Positions 20,277 to 29,253 of a stretch of 64,000 nucleotides of DNA are shown one piece after another. A model generated the notes under the pieces. The model was not told where the DNA came from. It was given only the letters and a program-made list of their open reading frames with translations, and searched no databases. Every line of letters begins with the position of its first letter. Position 1 is the first letter of the stretch. This stretch comes from Pseudonocardia sp. SCN 73-27 (lineage in GTDB: Bacteria; Actinomycetota; Actinomycetes; Mycobacteriales; Pseudonocardiaceae), in assembly GCA_001725415.1 (NCBI GenBank), contig MEGH01000017.1, positions 1-64,000 on the forward strand, written 5' to 3'. Made by a program: the position numbers and the translations under genes.

Positions 20277-20938
20277 GCGAGCGGGTCCCCGATCTTCCGG
20301 CGTCGGATCTCCCCGAGGGCGCGTCGCCGCGCCTGACGGACTTCGCGCGCTGGATCGGGACGTGGTGGTTCCGGCCGGTGTTCCGCGTACACGTGCACCA
20401 TCGGGAGCGGGTGCCGGCCACCGGGCCGGTGGTGCTCGTCGCCAACCACAGCTCGATGGTCGACGGACCGCTGTTGTTCGGACTACTGGGGCGCCGTTCG
20501 GTGTTCCTGGTCAAGCAGGAGATGTTCCGCGGCCCGTTGGGCGCGGCACTGCCGCGGATCGGCCAGCTGGCCGTCCGCCGCGGCGAGGCCGACCGGAAGC
20601 CGCTCACCGCGGCGCTGGGCGTGCTGCGCGGCGGTGGGCTCGTCGGGGTGTTCCCCGAGGGCACCCGCGGCAGCGGCGAGGTCGCCGCCGCCCAGCAGGG
20701 CGCGGCGTGGCTGGCGCGGACGTCGGGTGCGGTGGTGCTGCCGGTGGTGTGCCGGGGGACCTACCGGGCGCCGGGGACGTCGCGACGGTGGCGGCCGCGG
20801 GTGGACCTGTGGGTCGGCGAGCCGATGGCGGCGCCGGCCGGGAAGGGCCGCGCCGAGCTGGCGGCGGCCACGGAGACGATCAGGGCCTCGCTCGCCGCGC
20901 TGGTGGCGGAGCTCGACGAGGTACGGAGCAACACGTGA
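20273..20938 (+). CDS. 1-acyl-glycerol-3-phosphate acyltransferase family protein
   Basis: 221 residues from GTG 20273 (overlap with cmk). The PlsC motifs are clear: NHSSMVD (His-x4-Asp catalytic pair, about 60-66), the [10 protein letters not shown] phosphate-binding block and [10 protein letters not shown]. It acylates lysophosphatidate or a related acceptor at the membrane. Members of this operon position occur fused to or beside cmk in actinobacteria. The exact acceptor is not predictable. Confidence 0.92.
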   Translation: MSERVPDLPASDLPEGASPRLTDFARWIGTWWFRPVFRVHVHHRERVPATGPVVLVANHSSMVDGPLLFGLLGRRSVFLVKQEMFRGPLGAALPRIGQLAVRRGEADRKPLTAALGVLRGGGLVGVFPEGTRGSGEVAAAQQGAAWLARTSGAVVLPVVCRGTYRAPGTSRRWRPRVDLWVGEPMAAPAGKGRAELAAATETIRASLAALVAELDEVRSNT

Positions 20939-22389
20939 ACGAGACAGGGACCGACCGGGGCGACCGCGCGGCGATGGCCGCGCTGGGTATCGACCCGGCC
21001 GACTTCGCCGCCGCCGACGACGAGCAGTGGTCGGACTCGGCGGGCGACGGCGGGGACGCCGCGCCGCCCGCGCCGACGCTGGCGGTCGTCGGGCGGCCCA
21101 ACGTCGGCAAGTCGACGTTGGTCAACCGGCTCATCGGGCGCCGCGAGGCCGTCGTGCAGGACGTCCCCGGCGTCACCCGCGACCGCATCGCCTACGACGC
21201 GCTGTGGAACGGCCGCCGGTTCACCCTCGTCGACACCGGCGGCTGGGAGCCCGACGCGACCGGCCTGCAGGCTGCCGTCGCCGCCCAGGCCGAGCTCGCG
21301 ATGCGCACCGCCGACGCGGTGATGCTCGTCGTCGACGCCTCCGTCGGGGCCACGGCCACCGACGAGGCCGTCGCACGCGTGCTGCGCCGGTCCGACCGGC
21401 CGGTGATGCTGTGCGCCACGAAGGTCGACGACGACCGGCTCACGTCCGACACCGCGGCCCTGTGGCGCCTGGGGCTGGGGGAGCCCTACCCGGTGTCGGG
21501 CCTGCACGGCCGCGGCTCGGGCGACCTGCTCGACAAGATCCTCGAGGTGCTGCCGGAGTCGCCGCGCGACGACGTCGGCGCCGGTGGCAGCGGCCCGCGG
21601 CGGGTCGCGCTCGTCGGCAAACCCAACGTCGGCAAGTCGAGCCTGCTCAACCGGGTGTCGGGGGAGGTGCGGTCTGTCGTGCACGACGTCGCCGGCACGA
21701 CCGTCGACCCCGTCGACTCCCTCGTCGAGCTCGACGGCGAGATCTGGCGCTTCGTCGACACGGCCGGCCTGCGCAAGCGGGTCAGGACCGCGAGCGGCAT
21801 GGAGTTCTACGCCAGCCTGCGCACCCGGTCGGCGATCGACGCGGCCGAGGTCGCCGTCGTCCTGATCGACGCGAGCGAGCCCATCGCCGAGCAGGACCAG
21901 CGCGTCATCGGCATGGTCGAGGAGTCCGGGCGGGCGCTCGTACTGGTGTTCAACAAGTGGGACCTCGTCGACGAGGACCGCAGGCTCGCGATGAAGCGCG
22001 AGCTCGAGCGCGACCTGGTGCGCGTGCAGTGGGCGGAGCGCGTCAACGTCTCCGCGCTCACCGGCCGGTCCGTCGCGAAGATCGCGCCCGCGCTGCGCAC
22101 CGCGCTCGCGTCGTGGGACCAGCGCATCCCGACCGGGCGGCTCAACGGCTGGCTCTCCGACGTCATCGCGGCGACCCCGCCGCCCGTGCGTGGGGGCAAG
22201 CAGCCGAAGGTGCTGTTCGCGACGCAGGCCCAGACCCGGCCGCCGACGTTCGTGCTGTTCACGACGGGCTTCCTCGAGGCCGGCTACCGGCGATTCATCG
22301 AGCGCAGGCTGCGTGAGGAGTTCGGCTTCAAGGGCTCGCCGGTGCGGCTGTCGGTGCGGGTGCGGGAGAAGCGGCCCCGCAAGCGCTGA
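20935..22389 (+). CDS. der: Ribosome-assembly GTPase Der (EngA)
   Basis: 484 residues from GTG 20935. Two tandem GTPase domains: G1 GRPNVGKST near 55 with DTGGWE, and GKPNVGKSS near 225 with DTAGLRKR and NKWD; a C-terminal KH-like domain ends in a basic PRKR tail. Der is required for 50S maturation. The ~40-residue acidic N-terminal extension is common in actinobacteria. This is the last gene of the conserved block; a C-rich/G-rich inverted repeat follows. Confidence 0.97.
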   Translation: MNETGTDRGDRAAMAALGIDPADFAAADDEQWSDSAGDGGDAAPPAPTLAVVGRPNVGKSTLVNRLIGRREAVVQDVPGVTRDRIAYDALWNGRRFTLVDTGGWEPDATGLQAAVAAQAELAMRTADAVMLVVDASVGATATDEAVARVLRRSDRPVMLCATKVDDDRLTSDTAALWRLGLGEPYPVSGLHGRGSGDLLDKILEVLPESPRDDVGAGGSGPRRVALVGKPNVGKSSLLNRVSGEVRSVVHDVAGTTVDPVDSLVELDGEIWRFVDTAGLRKRVRTASGMEFYASLRTRSAIDAAEVAVVLIDASEPIAEQDQRVIGMVEESGRALVLVFNKWDLVDEDRRLAMKRELERDLVRVQWAERVNVSALTGRSVAKIAPALRTALASWDQRIPTGRLNGWLSDVIAATPPPVRGGKQPKVLFATQAQTRPPTFVLFTTGFLEAGYRRFIERRLREEFGFKGSPVRLSVRVREKRPRKR

Positions 22390-22413
22390 TCCCCCCCGGG
22401 GGACCTGCGCGGG

Positions 22414-22842
22414 TCAGCCCAGGCGGCGGGCGAGGCGTTCGAGCATCGCCCGCACCGCAGGTGCGTCCTCGCCGAGCGCGGCGGTGACCTCGTGCTCGGC
22501 CCGCGCAACGGCCGCCGCGAGGCGCTGTCGCAGCTCGGTGCCGCTGTCGGTGAGCAGGACGAGCACGCGGCGGCGGTCGGCGTCGTCGGCGCGGCGGTGC
22601 ACCATGCCGGCGTCGACCATGCGGTCGACGATCTTCGTCAGCGTCGGGGCGGGGACCGCGACCTGGGTCGCGATCTCGGTCATCGGGTGCCCGGCGCCGT
22701 CGGAGAGCAGGTCGAGCACGCGCCACTGGTCCAGCGACGCCTCGCCGTCGAGCGCGGACTCGATGCGCCGGGACACGGCCCGCTCCAGCCGGTGGAGCAG
22801 GCGGCCGAACGCAAGTGCGTTGTGCACGTCCGGTGACGTCAT
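22414..22842 (-). CDS. MarR-family transcriptional regulator
   Basis: 142 residues from ATG at 22842; the open frame extends much further upstream but that part overlaps another gene and lacks MarR features. Helix-turn-helix core is SLDQWRVLDLLSDG, HPMTEIATQVAVPAPTLTKIVDRMVDAGMV and the wing RRADDADRRRVLVLLTDSG. It is divergent from the AmiC-like gene across a 244-base region that carries a motif shared with the fmdB promoter region, suggesting involvement in the amide module. Confidence 0.9.
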   Translation of the reverse strand: MTSPDVHNALAFGRLLHRLERAVSRRIESALDGEASLDQWRVLDLLSDGAGHPMTEIATQVAVPAPTLTKIVDRMVDAGMVHRRADDADRRRVLVLLTDSGTELRQRLAAAVARAEHEVTAALGEDAPAVRAMLERLARRLG

Positions 22843-22922
22843 CGCGGGCTCCCCTGGTGCGCGCCGGAGCGGGCGCAGGGGCGTTCCGGTCCGGCGAAGG
22901 TGTCGATCGTGTCGGTGATCTG

Positions 22923-22950
22923 TGTCATCGTAAACACTTTCTTTGGGAAG
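22923..22950 (-). promoter_or_regulatory. AT-rich motif upstream of marR, shared with the fmdB promoter
   Basis: Read on the minus strand the site is CTTCCCA-N4-AA-N2-GTTT-N5-GACA, ending about 80 bases before the MarR start. The same spaced words recur on the plus strand at 24179-24206 before fmdB. Both sites point away from the AmiC-like gene. They may be promoters or binding sites for a shared regulator. The rest of the 22843-23086 gap holds nothing else I can name. Confidence 0.5.
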
Positions 22951-23086
22951 CATCGCGGGTTCCGGCGAGTTTCGGCCGCCGGGGTCTGGCGTCCCGGGCT
23001 CTCCGGGGGAACGCTGTGCGTCGCGGTCGAGAACGCGGCCGTGCGGTCGCCTCGGCCGCGGACGGGGACGATCGGAGGTGGGCGCG

Positions 23087-24172
23087 GTGGTCGCACACGT
23101 CCGACGCCGGCCGCCGCTCGACGTCGCGTTCGTCGTCCCGCGCAGCGGGCCCGCCGGCATCTTCGGGCCGTCCTGCGAGGCCTGCGGCACCCTCGCCGTC
23201 GAGGAGATCAACGCCTCCGGCGGCCTGCTGGGCCGGGAGGTGCGGCTGCGCGTCGTCGACGGTGGACGCTCGCCCGGTGAGGTCGCCGCCGAGGTCGGCG
23301 CGCTCGTCGACGCGGGGCTCGTGCACGCCGTGACCGGCTGGCACATCTCGGCCGTGCGCCAGGAGATCGCGCCCGTCGTGTCCGGCCGGGTGCCTTACGT
23401 CTACACGCCGCTGTACGAGGGCGGGGAGCGCACGCGTGGGGTCTTCCTCGCCGGCGAGACGCCCGACCGGCAGGTGCTGCCCGCGCTCGACTGGATGGGT
23501 CGCGAGCGCGGCATCCGCACGTGGTGCGTCGTGGGCGACGACTACGTGTGGCCGCGGGTCTCGGCCTCGGCGGCGCGCGGCTACGCCCGCACGATGCCCG
23601 AGGTGACGATCGTCGACGAGATGTTCGTACCGCTGGGCACGGAGGACTTCGCGCCGGTGCTGCGCCGCATCGACCGCAGCGGCGCACGCGGCGTGCTGAT
23701 GTTCCTCGTCGGGTCCGACGCGGTGCGGTTCAACCGTGCCTTCGCCGAGGCGGGCCTCGACGCGCAGCTGACGCGGCTGAGCCCGTTGATGGAGGAGAAC
23801 ATGCTGCTGGGGTCGGGGGTCGACGCCACCCACGACCTCTACGCCTCCGCCGGGTTCTTCGAGGCCCTGCCGACGGCGTCGGGCCTGGACTTCTCGCTGC
23901 GCTACGCCGACCGGTTCGGCGGGCAGGCGCCGGCGCTGAACTCGCTGGGGGAGTCCTGCTACGAGGGGCTCGTGCTGCTGGGCCGGCTCGTCGACGGGGC
24001 AGGGGAGCTGTCGACGGACGCGCTCGAGCACGTCGGCCGGTCCCTCGTCTACGACAGCCCGCGCGGGGTCGTGCGGCTCGCCGCGAACCACCTGCTGCAG
24101 AGCGTGCACCTGGCGCAGGCCGACGGGCTGGGGTTCGACGTCGTCGCCCGGCTGTCCGACGCTCCTGCTTGA
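23087..24172 (+). CDS. AmiC-like amide/urea-type ligand-binding protein, apparently cytosolic
   Basis: 361 residues from GTG 23087, eight bases after GGAGG; other in-frame starts exist upstream. A periplasmic-binding-protein fold of the Leu/Ile/Val-amide group is clear: DVAFVVPRSGPAGIFGPSCE, AVEEINASGGLLGREV, VTGWHISAVRQEIAP, PYVYTPLYEGGER. No signal peptide or lipobox precedes it, as in Pseudomonas AmiC, the cytosolic amide sensor that controls AmiR. The next genes encode FmdB and formamidase, so amide sensing is the likely role; the partner regulator is not obvious (no AmiR gene here). Confidence 0.82.
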   Translation: MVAHVRRRPPLDVAFVVPRSGPAGIFGPSCEACGTLAVEEINASGGLLGREVRLRVVDGGRSPGEVAAEVGALVDAGLVHAVTGWHISAVRQEIAPVVSGRVPYVYTPLYEGGERTRGVFLAGETPDRQVLPALDWMGRERGIRTWCVVGDDYVWPRVSASAARGYARTMPEVTIVDEMFVPLGTEDFAPVLRRIDRSGARGVLMFLVGSDAVRFNRAFAEAGLDAQLTRLSPLMEENMLLGSGVDATHDLYASAGFFEALPTASGLDFSLRYADRFGGQAPALNSLGESCYEGLVLLGRLVDGAGELSTDALEHVGRSLVYDSPRGVVRLAANHLLQSVHLAQADGLGFDVVARLSDAPA

Positions 24173-24178
24173 CCAGAA

Positions 24179-24206
24179 CTTCCCAGGTGAATAGTTTCTG
24201 GGGACA
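24179..24206 (+). promoter_or_regulatory. AT-rich motif upstream of fmdB, with internal inverted repeats
   Basis: CTTCCCA-N4-AA-N2-GTTT-N5-GACA starts seven bases after the AmiC-like stop and ends 27 bases before fmdB. It contains nested imperfect dyads (CCAGAAC...GTTTCTGG and TTCCCAG...CTGGGGA). The copy near marR at 22923-22950 matches it without gaps at about 20 of 32 positions. This is the only AT-rich patch around, consistent with a regulated promoter for fmdB-fmdA. Confidence 0.55.
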
Positions 24207-24233
24207 GTAATTCTCGGTCGTCCGGGAGGTCCT

Positions 24234-24518
24234 GTGCCCACCTACTCGTTCCGCTGCACGGTCTGCGGCCCCTTCGACCTGGTCCGCCGCATGGCCGAGG
24301 CCGCCGACGCCGCCGACTGCCCCGCTTGCGGACGCGACGGCCGCCGCGTCTGGGGCGCCCCCGCCCTGCGCGGACTCGACGACGGCCTGCGCCGGGCCCT
24401 CGACGCCGGCGAACGCAGCGCCGACCGCCCCGACGTCGTCGCTGCCGTCCCCGGCCGCTCCCGCAAGGCCACCCCCGTCACCCGCGACCCGCGCCACGCC
24501 AAGCTCCCGCGGCCCTAG
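24234..24518 (+). CDS. fmdB: FmdB-family zinc-ribbon protein
   Basis: 94 residues; GTG start preceded by GGGAGG. The N-terminus PTYSFRCTVCGPFDL...DCPACGR supplies two CxxC pairs of the FmdB/CxxC-CxxC-SSSS zinc ribbon. The C-terminal half is basic and disordered. FmdB proteins are found beside formamidase genes and have been proposed to regulate them, but no biochemical role is settled. It precedes fmdA by 67 bases. Confidence 0.88.
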   Translation: MPTYSFRCTVCGPFDLVRRMAEAADAADCPACGRDGRRVWGAPALRGLDDGLRRALDAGERSADRPDVVAAVPGRSRKATPVTRDPRHAKLPRP

Positions 24519-24585
24519 AACTGCAAGCGGCCCGGGCTCCTGCTCGCCAGAAGAACGACCCGTTCCGACCGAGTGAGGTGTGCTC

Positions 24586-25833
24586 ATGCCCGACGTCGTG
24601 TTCACCGTCGACCAGGCCCGGTCCATGCGCGATCAGGCCGTACCCGGCCACAACCGCTGGCACCCCGACATCCCACCCGCCGCCACCGTGCGGCCCGGCT
24701 CCTCGATCCGCATCGAGTGCCGCGAATGGACCGACGGCCAGATCGGCAACAACGACTCCGCCAACGACGTTCGCGACGTCGACCTCTCCGGCGCCCACAT
24801 GCTCTCCGGGCCGATCGCCATCGAGGGCGCCGAACCCGGCGACCTGCTCGTCGTCGACATCCTCGATCTCGGCCCGGTCCCGCAGGAGGTCGGCGACGCA
24901 CCCGGCCAGGGCTGGGGCTACACCGGCATCTTCTCCAAGGCCAACGGCGGCGGGTTCCTCACCGAGCACTTCCCCGACGCCTACAAGGCGATCTGGGACT
25001 TCTCCGGCCAGGCCTGCACCTCCCGGCACCTCCCCGGCGTGAAGTTCACCGGCATCACCCACCCCGGCCTCTTCGGCACCGCACCGTCGCCGGAGCTGCT
25101 GGCCCGGTGGAACGCCCGCGAACGCGCGCTGATCGCCACCGACCCCGACCGCGTCCCGCCGCTCGCCCTCCCGCCGCTGGAGGAGTCCGTCCTCGGCGGC
25201 ACCGCCTCCGGCGACGTCCTCGCCGGCATCGGCCGCGACGGCGCCCGCACCGTCCCGCCACGGGAGAACGGCGGCAACCACGACATCAAGAACTTCACCC
25301 GCGGCAGCCGCGTGTTCTACCCGGTCCACGTCAACGGGGCGCTGTTCTCCGGCGGGGACCTGCACTTCTCCCAGGGCGACGGCGAGATCACCTTCTGCGG
25401 CGCCATCGAGATGGGCGGGTTCATCGACTTCCACGTCGACCTCATCAAGGGCGGCATGGAGACCTACGGCGTCACCACCAACCCGATCCTGATGCCCGGC
25501 AACGTCGAACCCCGCTACTCGGAGTTCCTCACGTTCATCGGGATCAGTGTCGACCACAGCAGCGACACCAACCACTACAACGACGCCACCCTCGCCTACG
25601 AGAACGCCTGCATGAACGCCATCCGCTACCTGGAGAAGTTCGGCTACAGCGGGCCGCAGGCCTACCTGCTGCTCGGTGCCGCACCGATCGAGGGCCGCGT
25701 CTCCGGCGTCGTCGACATCCCCAACGCCTGCTGCTCGCTCTACCTGCCGGCCGCGATCTTCGACGACGACATCCGCCCGTCCGCCTCCGGACCCGTCCGC
25801 AAGGACCGGGGCTCCTGCGCGGTGTCCTCATGA
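24586..25833 (+). CDS. fmdA: Formamidase / acetamidase family enzyme
   Basis: 415 residues from ATG 24586, seven bases after GAGG (GTG 24580 is two codons earlier). The FmdA_AmdA family blocks are present: VPGHNRWHPDIPP, GDLLVVDILDLGP, GGNHDIKNFTRGS, FSGGDLHFSQGDGEITFCGAIEMGG and VDHSSDTNHYNDATLAYENA. It hydrolyses formamide to formate and ammonia; short amides are an alternative. Length equals the Methylophilus enzyme class. The stop overlaps the next ATG (ATGA). Confidence 0.93.
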   Translation: MPDVVFTVDQARSMRDQAVPGHNRWHPDIPPAATVRPGSSIRIECREWTDGQIGNNDSANDVRDVDLSGAHMLSGPIAIEGAEPGDLLVVDILDLGPVPQEVGDAPGQGWGYTGIFSKANGGGFLTEHFPDAYKAIWDFSGQACTSRHLPGVKFTGITHPGLFGTAPSPELLARWNARERALIATDPDRVPPLALPPLEESVLGGTASGDVLAGIGRDGARTVPPRENGGNHDIKNFTRGSRVFYPVHVNGALFSGGDLHFSQGDGEITFCGAIEMGGFIDFHVDLIKGGMETYGVTTNPILMPGNVEPRYSEFLTFIGISVDHSSDTNHYNDATLAYENACMNAIRYLEKFGYSGPQAYLLLGAAPIEGRVSGVVDIPNACCSLYLPAAIFDDDIRPSASGPVRKDRGSCAVSS

Positions 25834-26894
25834 CGGCCGACCGCGGCCCGGACGCGCCCTACGAGATCTTCGAGATCCCCGACTTCACCCTCGTCAGCGG
25901 CCAGACCCTGCGGCCCGCCCGCATCGCCTACCGCACCTACGGCACCCTCAACGCCGACAAGAGCAACGCCATCGTCTACCCCACCTGGTACTCCGGGCGG
26001 CACTGGGACAACGAGTGGCTCATCGGCGACGGCGGCGACGGCATGGCGCTGGACCCGTCGAAGTGGTTCATCATCGTGCCCAACATGCTCGGCAACGGCC
26101 TGTCGTCCTCGCCGTCGAACACGCCGCCGCCCTTCGACCGGGCCCGGTTCCCGCGGATCACGGTGCGCGACAACGTCGAGTCGCAGTACAGGCTCGTCAC
26201 CGAGAAGTTCGGGATCACGACGCTGGCCCTCGTCCTCGGCTGGTCGATGGGCGCCGGGCAGACCTACCAGTGGGCGGTCGAGCACCCGGAGATGGTGCAG
26301 CGCATGCTGCCCTTCTGCGGATCACCGCGCACAGCCCCGCACAACAAGGTCTTCCTCGACTCCCTGCGCGCCGCGATGCAGGCTTCCGTCGGGTTCGACG
26401 GCGGCTGGTACCCGCCCGACCGCTGGCCCGTCGGCGGGCTGCGCGCCTTCGCCCGCATCTACGCCGGCTGGGGTTTCTCCCAGGCCTTCTACTGGGACGA
26501 GGTGTGGCGCGAGCTCGGCAACACCTCGCTCGAGGACTTCATCGTCGACTTCTGGGAGGGGTTCTTCCTCGACGGTCGCGACCCCAACAACCTCCTGACC
26601 ATGCTCGACACCTGGTGGAACGGCGACGTCGGCCTGACCCCGGGCCACGCCTCGACCGAGGCGGCGCTCGCGTCGATCAAGGCCCGCGCCATCGTCATGC
26701 CCGCTGAGAAGGACCTCTACTTCCCGCCGGAGGACGAGGCCTGGGCCGTGTCCCAGATGACGGGCTGCACCGTCGAACACCGGGTCATCCCCGGCGTCTG
26801 GGGGCACTTCGCCGGGGGTGGGGCGAACGACGTCGACACGAAGTTCATCGACCGCGCCGTCGCCGAGCTCTTGGCGGCGGACCCGGGTATCTGA
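25830..26894 (+). CDS. Alpha/beta hydrolase, homoserine O-acetyltransferase-like
   Basis: 354 residues from ATG 25830, coupled to fmdA; the open frame extends back through fmdA but only this start fits. MetX-like fold: ARIAYRTYGTLNADKSNAIVYPTWYSG, the nucleophile elbow GWSMGAG (Ser in the middle), acid region PAEKDLYFPPEDE and catalytic His in GVWGHFAGGG. Such proteins often follow formamidase genes. It may release or process the amide's acyl part; the substrate is unknown and true MetX activity seems unlikely in this context. Confidence 0.85.
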   Translation: MTADRGPDAPYEIFEIPDFTLVSGQTLRPARIAYRTYGTLNADKSNAIVYPTWYSGRHWDNEWLIGDGGDGMALDPSKWFIIVPNMLGNGLSSSPSNTPPPFDRARFPRITVRDNVESQYRLVTEKFGITTLALVLGWSMGAGQTYQWAVEHPEMVQRMLPFCGSPRTAPHNKVFLDSLRAAMQASVGFDGGWYPPDRWPVGGLRAFARIYAGWGFSQAFYWDEVWRELGNTSLEDFIVDFWEGFFLDGRDPNNLLTMLDTWWNGDVGLTPGHASTEAALASIKARAIVMPAEKDLYFPPEDEAWAVSQMTGCTVEHRVIPGVWGHFAGGGANDVDTKFIDRAVAELLAADPGI

Positions 26895-27229
26895 GCGCGA
26901 CGTCCCGCGCGCACCTCGCGGTCGGTGTCCGGGCCGGGGACGACCGTGAGGGTGCGCGCGGGGGCTCTGCGCAGGGAGCCGGGTCCGCGCGTGCGGGCGC
27001 GGGGCACGAGGTCGTTCGAGGGGTCGGGCTCGTGTCGCCGCGCTGCGCGGCGGCGTCGGCGCGCGGGTTCTGCGGTCGTCGCGACGGCTGCGGGCTGCGC
27101 GACGGCCCGGACCAGCGCGTCGGGACCGCAGAACCTGCGCGGTGGCCCGGTGGTGCTCGGGACGGTGGGGCGGTGGCGGGGGCCGGAAGGCCTGTGCGCT
27201 AAGCTCATCGAGCCCCCAACGGGGTGGCT
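26895..27229. other. 335-base interval before tRNA-Pro, no gene found
   Basis: Both strands contain open frames here, but they are compositionally Arg/Ala-rich shadows, and the longest plus-strand one reads straight through the tRNA. I see no ribosome-binding site, known motif or family signature. Promoter elements for the tRNA must lie here, though none stands out. Confidence 0.5.
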
Positions 27230-27303
<74 letters not shown>

Positions 27304-27311
27304 CGGGTCGC

Positions 27312-27345
27312 AAGGGCCGGTATCCATCGCTGGATGCCGGCCCTT
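27312..27345 (+). terminator. Hairpin terminator after tRNA-Pro
   Basis: A 15-bp stem (27312-27326 with 27331-27345, one G-T pair) closes on TCGC and runs into a short T stretch. It ends the tRNA transcript. Confidence 0.85.
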
Positions 27346-27377
27346 TGTCATGTCTGCCTGCAGAAGCGTGCCGGCCC

Positions 27378-27788
27378 ATGTGGCTGCGGGATCTGGTGCT
27401 GCACGAGCCGCTGAACGGGGTGCACGGCGAGGTCGGCACGACGTCGCGCGTCGTGCTGCAGACGGGAAAGCAGCAGATGGAGGCCACCGAGACCCTCACG
27501 AGGCGGGAGCCTGCCGATCTGACCGCCGTCCCGAGCGACACCGTCGTCCACTACGAGCGCGAGATCGTCGCCAAGGGCATGTGGAACGCCGCACGCGAGC
27601 GGCTGACCGAGGCCGGGCCCGGCGCGACGCTGTGGGTGAGTGAGAGCGAGTACCGGTTCAGCAGCGCGCCGATGCGGCTGATGAGCCGCGTCGTGGGCGG
27701 TGTGTTCCGCACACAGTCGCTGCAGTACACGCGGGACTTCACGGCGGTCGCCGAGAAGGGGACGGACGTCGGCGGGTCGACGGGCTGA
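27378..27788 (+). pseudogene. SRPBCC-family protein missing its N-terminus
   Basis: From ATG 27378 the frame gives 136 residues. The C-terminal half matches SRPBCC/polyketide-cyclase-like proteins: SEYRFSSAPMRLMSRVVGG, FRTQSLQYTRDFTAVAEKGTDV. The expected first ~45 residues (first beta strand and helix pair) are absent, and the position they would occupy is taken by tRNA-Pro and its terminator. The frame stays open upstream only by reading the tRNA, whose translation (VAGSNPVVPT-type) is a well-known artefact. I take it as a 5'-truncated gene, possibly by recombination at the tRNA; a divergent short but functional protein is the alternative. Confidence 0.6.
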
Positions 27789-27858
27789 GCCGTCGACGAC
27801 GGGGCGGTAGGTTCGTGGTGATCCACCAGAACTGACGTCTCGTCGAGGAGCGTGCCGA

Positions 27859-28323
27859 GTGGAACGACGTGTGGCGATCACCGGGACGCGCAGCATCGGG
27901 GACGCACCCGACGACCAGCTGGCCGCCGCGTTCGATGCCTACCTGCGCCCGTTCGCCGACTCCACGGCGCACGTCTACGTCGGTGGGGCGTCGGGCGTCG
28001 ACACCGCCGCGTTGCAGTGGCTGGCGAAGAACACCGACGCCGCGTTGTCCGTGGTGGTGCCCTGCCGGATCGTCGACCAGCCGACCGGTTCCGCGACCGT
28101 CATCGAGGCGTTGCGCGACGACGGACGGCTCGCGGAGGTCGTCGAGATGGGCGCGACGCTGCTCGGCAAGACCGCCTACCATGCGCGGAACCGGTGGATG
28201 GTGGATCACGCCGACGTCGTGATCGGGTTCCCGCGTGGCGACGAGTCCGCGGGTGGCGGCACCTGGTACACGCTGAACTACGCCGCCGAGCGGGGGAAGG
28301 TCCGCGTGATCGTGCCGCTCTGA
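27859..28323 (+). CDS. SLOG-fold (DprA/LOG-like) putative nucleotide-binding protein
   Basis: 154 residues, GTG start after GAGGAG. A Rossmann-like SLOG domain fills the protein: RVAITGTRSIG at the start, YVGGASGVDTAALQWLAKN and the distal ADVVIGFPRGDESAGGGTWYTLNYA. SLOG proteins (YpsA, DprA, LOG) bind nucleotides or nucleotide-derived ligands, and some act in conflict systems. No effector domain or partner gene is adjacent, so function is open. The following gene encodes a DNA glycosylase. Confidence 0.8.
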   Translation: MERRVAITGTRSIGDAPDDQLAAAFDAYLRPFADSTAHVYVGGASGVDTAALQWLAKNTDAALSVVVPCRIVDQPTGSATVIEALRDDGRLAEVVEMGATLLGKTAYHARNRWMVDHADVVIGFPRGDESAGGGTWYTLNYAAERGKVRVIVPL

Positions 28324-28373
28324 CGGGCGGCGTTCCGGGTTCACCGCATGGCCGCTGCGGGTAGCTCGTCGGG

Positions 28374-29243
28374 GTGGCGGAAGGTGACAGCATCGCGCGG
28401 CTCGCGGCCCGGCTGCACCGGCAGACCGCGGGGTCGGTCGTGCGGACCTGCGACGTCCGCCATCCCCGTTTCGCGCTCGTCGATCTCACCGGGCAACAGA
28501 TCGAGGAGTGGTGCCCGCGCGGCAAGCACCTGCTGATGCGCACCGACGCCGGCGTCACCGTGCACTCGCACCTGCGGATGAGCGGGACGTGGTCGGTGCT
28601 GGGCGAGGGCCGCAGGCTGCCTCCTGCGGTCGCGGCCACGCGCCGGATCAGCCTGGGCCTGCACGACGGCCGGACCCTCGTCGGCATCGCGTTGCCGGTG
28701 CTGACCGTCCTGGCGACCCGGGACGAGCACCGCGTAGTGGGCCACCTCGGCCCGGACCTGCTCAGCGGGACGGTCGATCCGGGGGCAGAGCTCGCGACGG
28801 CGGCGGCGAACCTGCGTGCGGCCGGAGCGACGCCGATGGTCGCCGCGCTCCTGGACCAGCGACGGGTGGCCGGCCTGGGGAACATGTGGGCGCAGGAGCT
28901 GCTGTTCCTCCACGGTCTCGACCCGTGGCAGCCCGCCGCCGGCGTCGACGCCGCGCCGCTGTTGGTCGACGCCCGCGCCCGGCTCCGCGACGCCGTGGAG
29001 CGCAACCCGCGGCAGAACACCACGGGACGTCGTTTCCCCGCGCACTGGGTGTACGGGCGGGCGCGCCGGCCCTGCCTGCGCTGCGGCACCCCCATCGCGT
29101 TCCGCGACGCCGCGCGCACGCCACACGGCCGGGAGACGTGGTGGTGCCCGACCTGCCAGCCGGCCGCCGGCTCGTCGACTGTGCCCGAGCGCACCGCCCC
29201 GCAAGGCCGTGACCAGGACGAACCACTGCGGCGACGACGTTGA
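28374..29243 (+). CDS. nei2: Nei2-type DNA glycosylase with Pro-to-Ala change at the catalytic N-terminus
   Basis: 289 residues; GTG 28374 is the first start after an in-frame TAG at 28362, so the N-terminus is fixed as Met-Ala-Glu-Gly-Asp. Fpg/Nei enzymes need Pro at position 2 as Schiff-base nucleophile and Glu3; here Glu3 stays but Pro2 is Ala. Everything else is intact: Lys51 in PRGKHLL, HSHLRMSGTW, the H2TH segment LLDQRRVAGLGNMWAQELLF, and the zinc finger Cys234, Cys237, Cys258, Cys261. Resembles mycobacterial Nei2. Activity may be lost or altered (Ala's amine or another residue could act). A remnant of a photoproduct-lyase-like gene follows. Confidence 0.88.
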   Translation: MAEGDSIARLAARLHRQTAGSVVRTCDVRHPRFALVDLTGQQIEEWCPRGKHLLMRTDAGVTVHSHLRMSGTWSVLGEGRRLPPAVAATRRISLGLHDGRTLVGIALPVLTVLATRDEHRVVGHLGPDLLSGTVDPGAELATAAANLRAAGATPMVAALLDQRRVAGLGNMWAQELLFLHGLDPWQPAAGVDAAPLLVDARARLRDAVERNPRQNTTGRRFPAHWVYGRARRPCLRCGTPIAFRDAARTPHGRETWWCPTCQPAAGSSTVPERTAPQGRDQDEPLRRRR

Positions 29244-29253
29244 GAAGGGAAAG

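Noticed and set aside
27859-28323. SLOG protein as sensor of an anti-phage system
   Set aside because: No effector (TIR, nuclease, transmembrane) fused or adjacent; kept as a neutral SLOG call.
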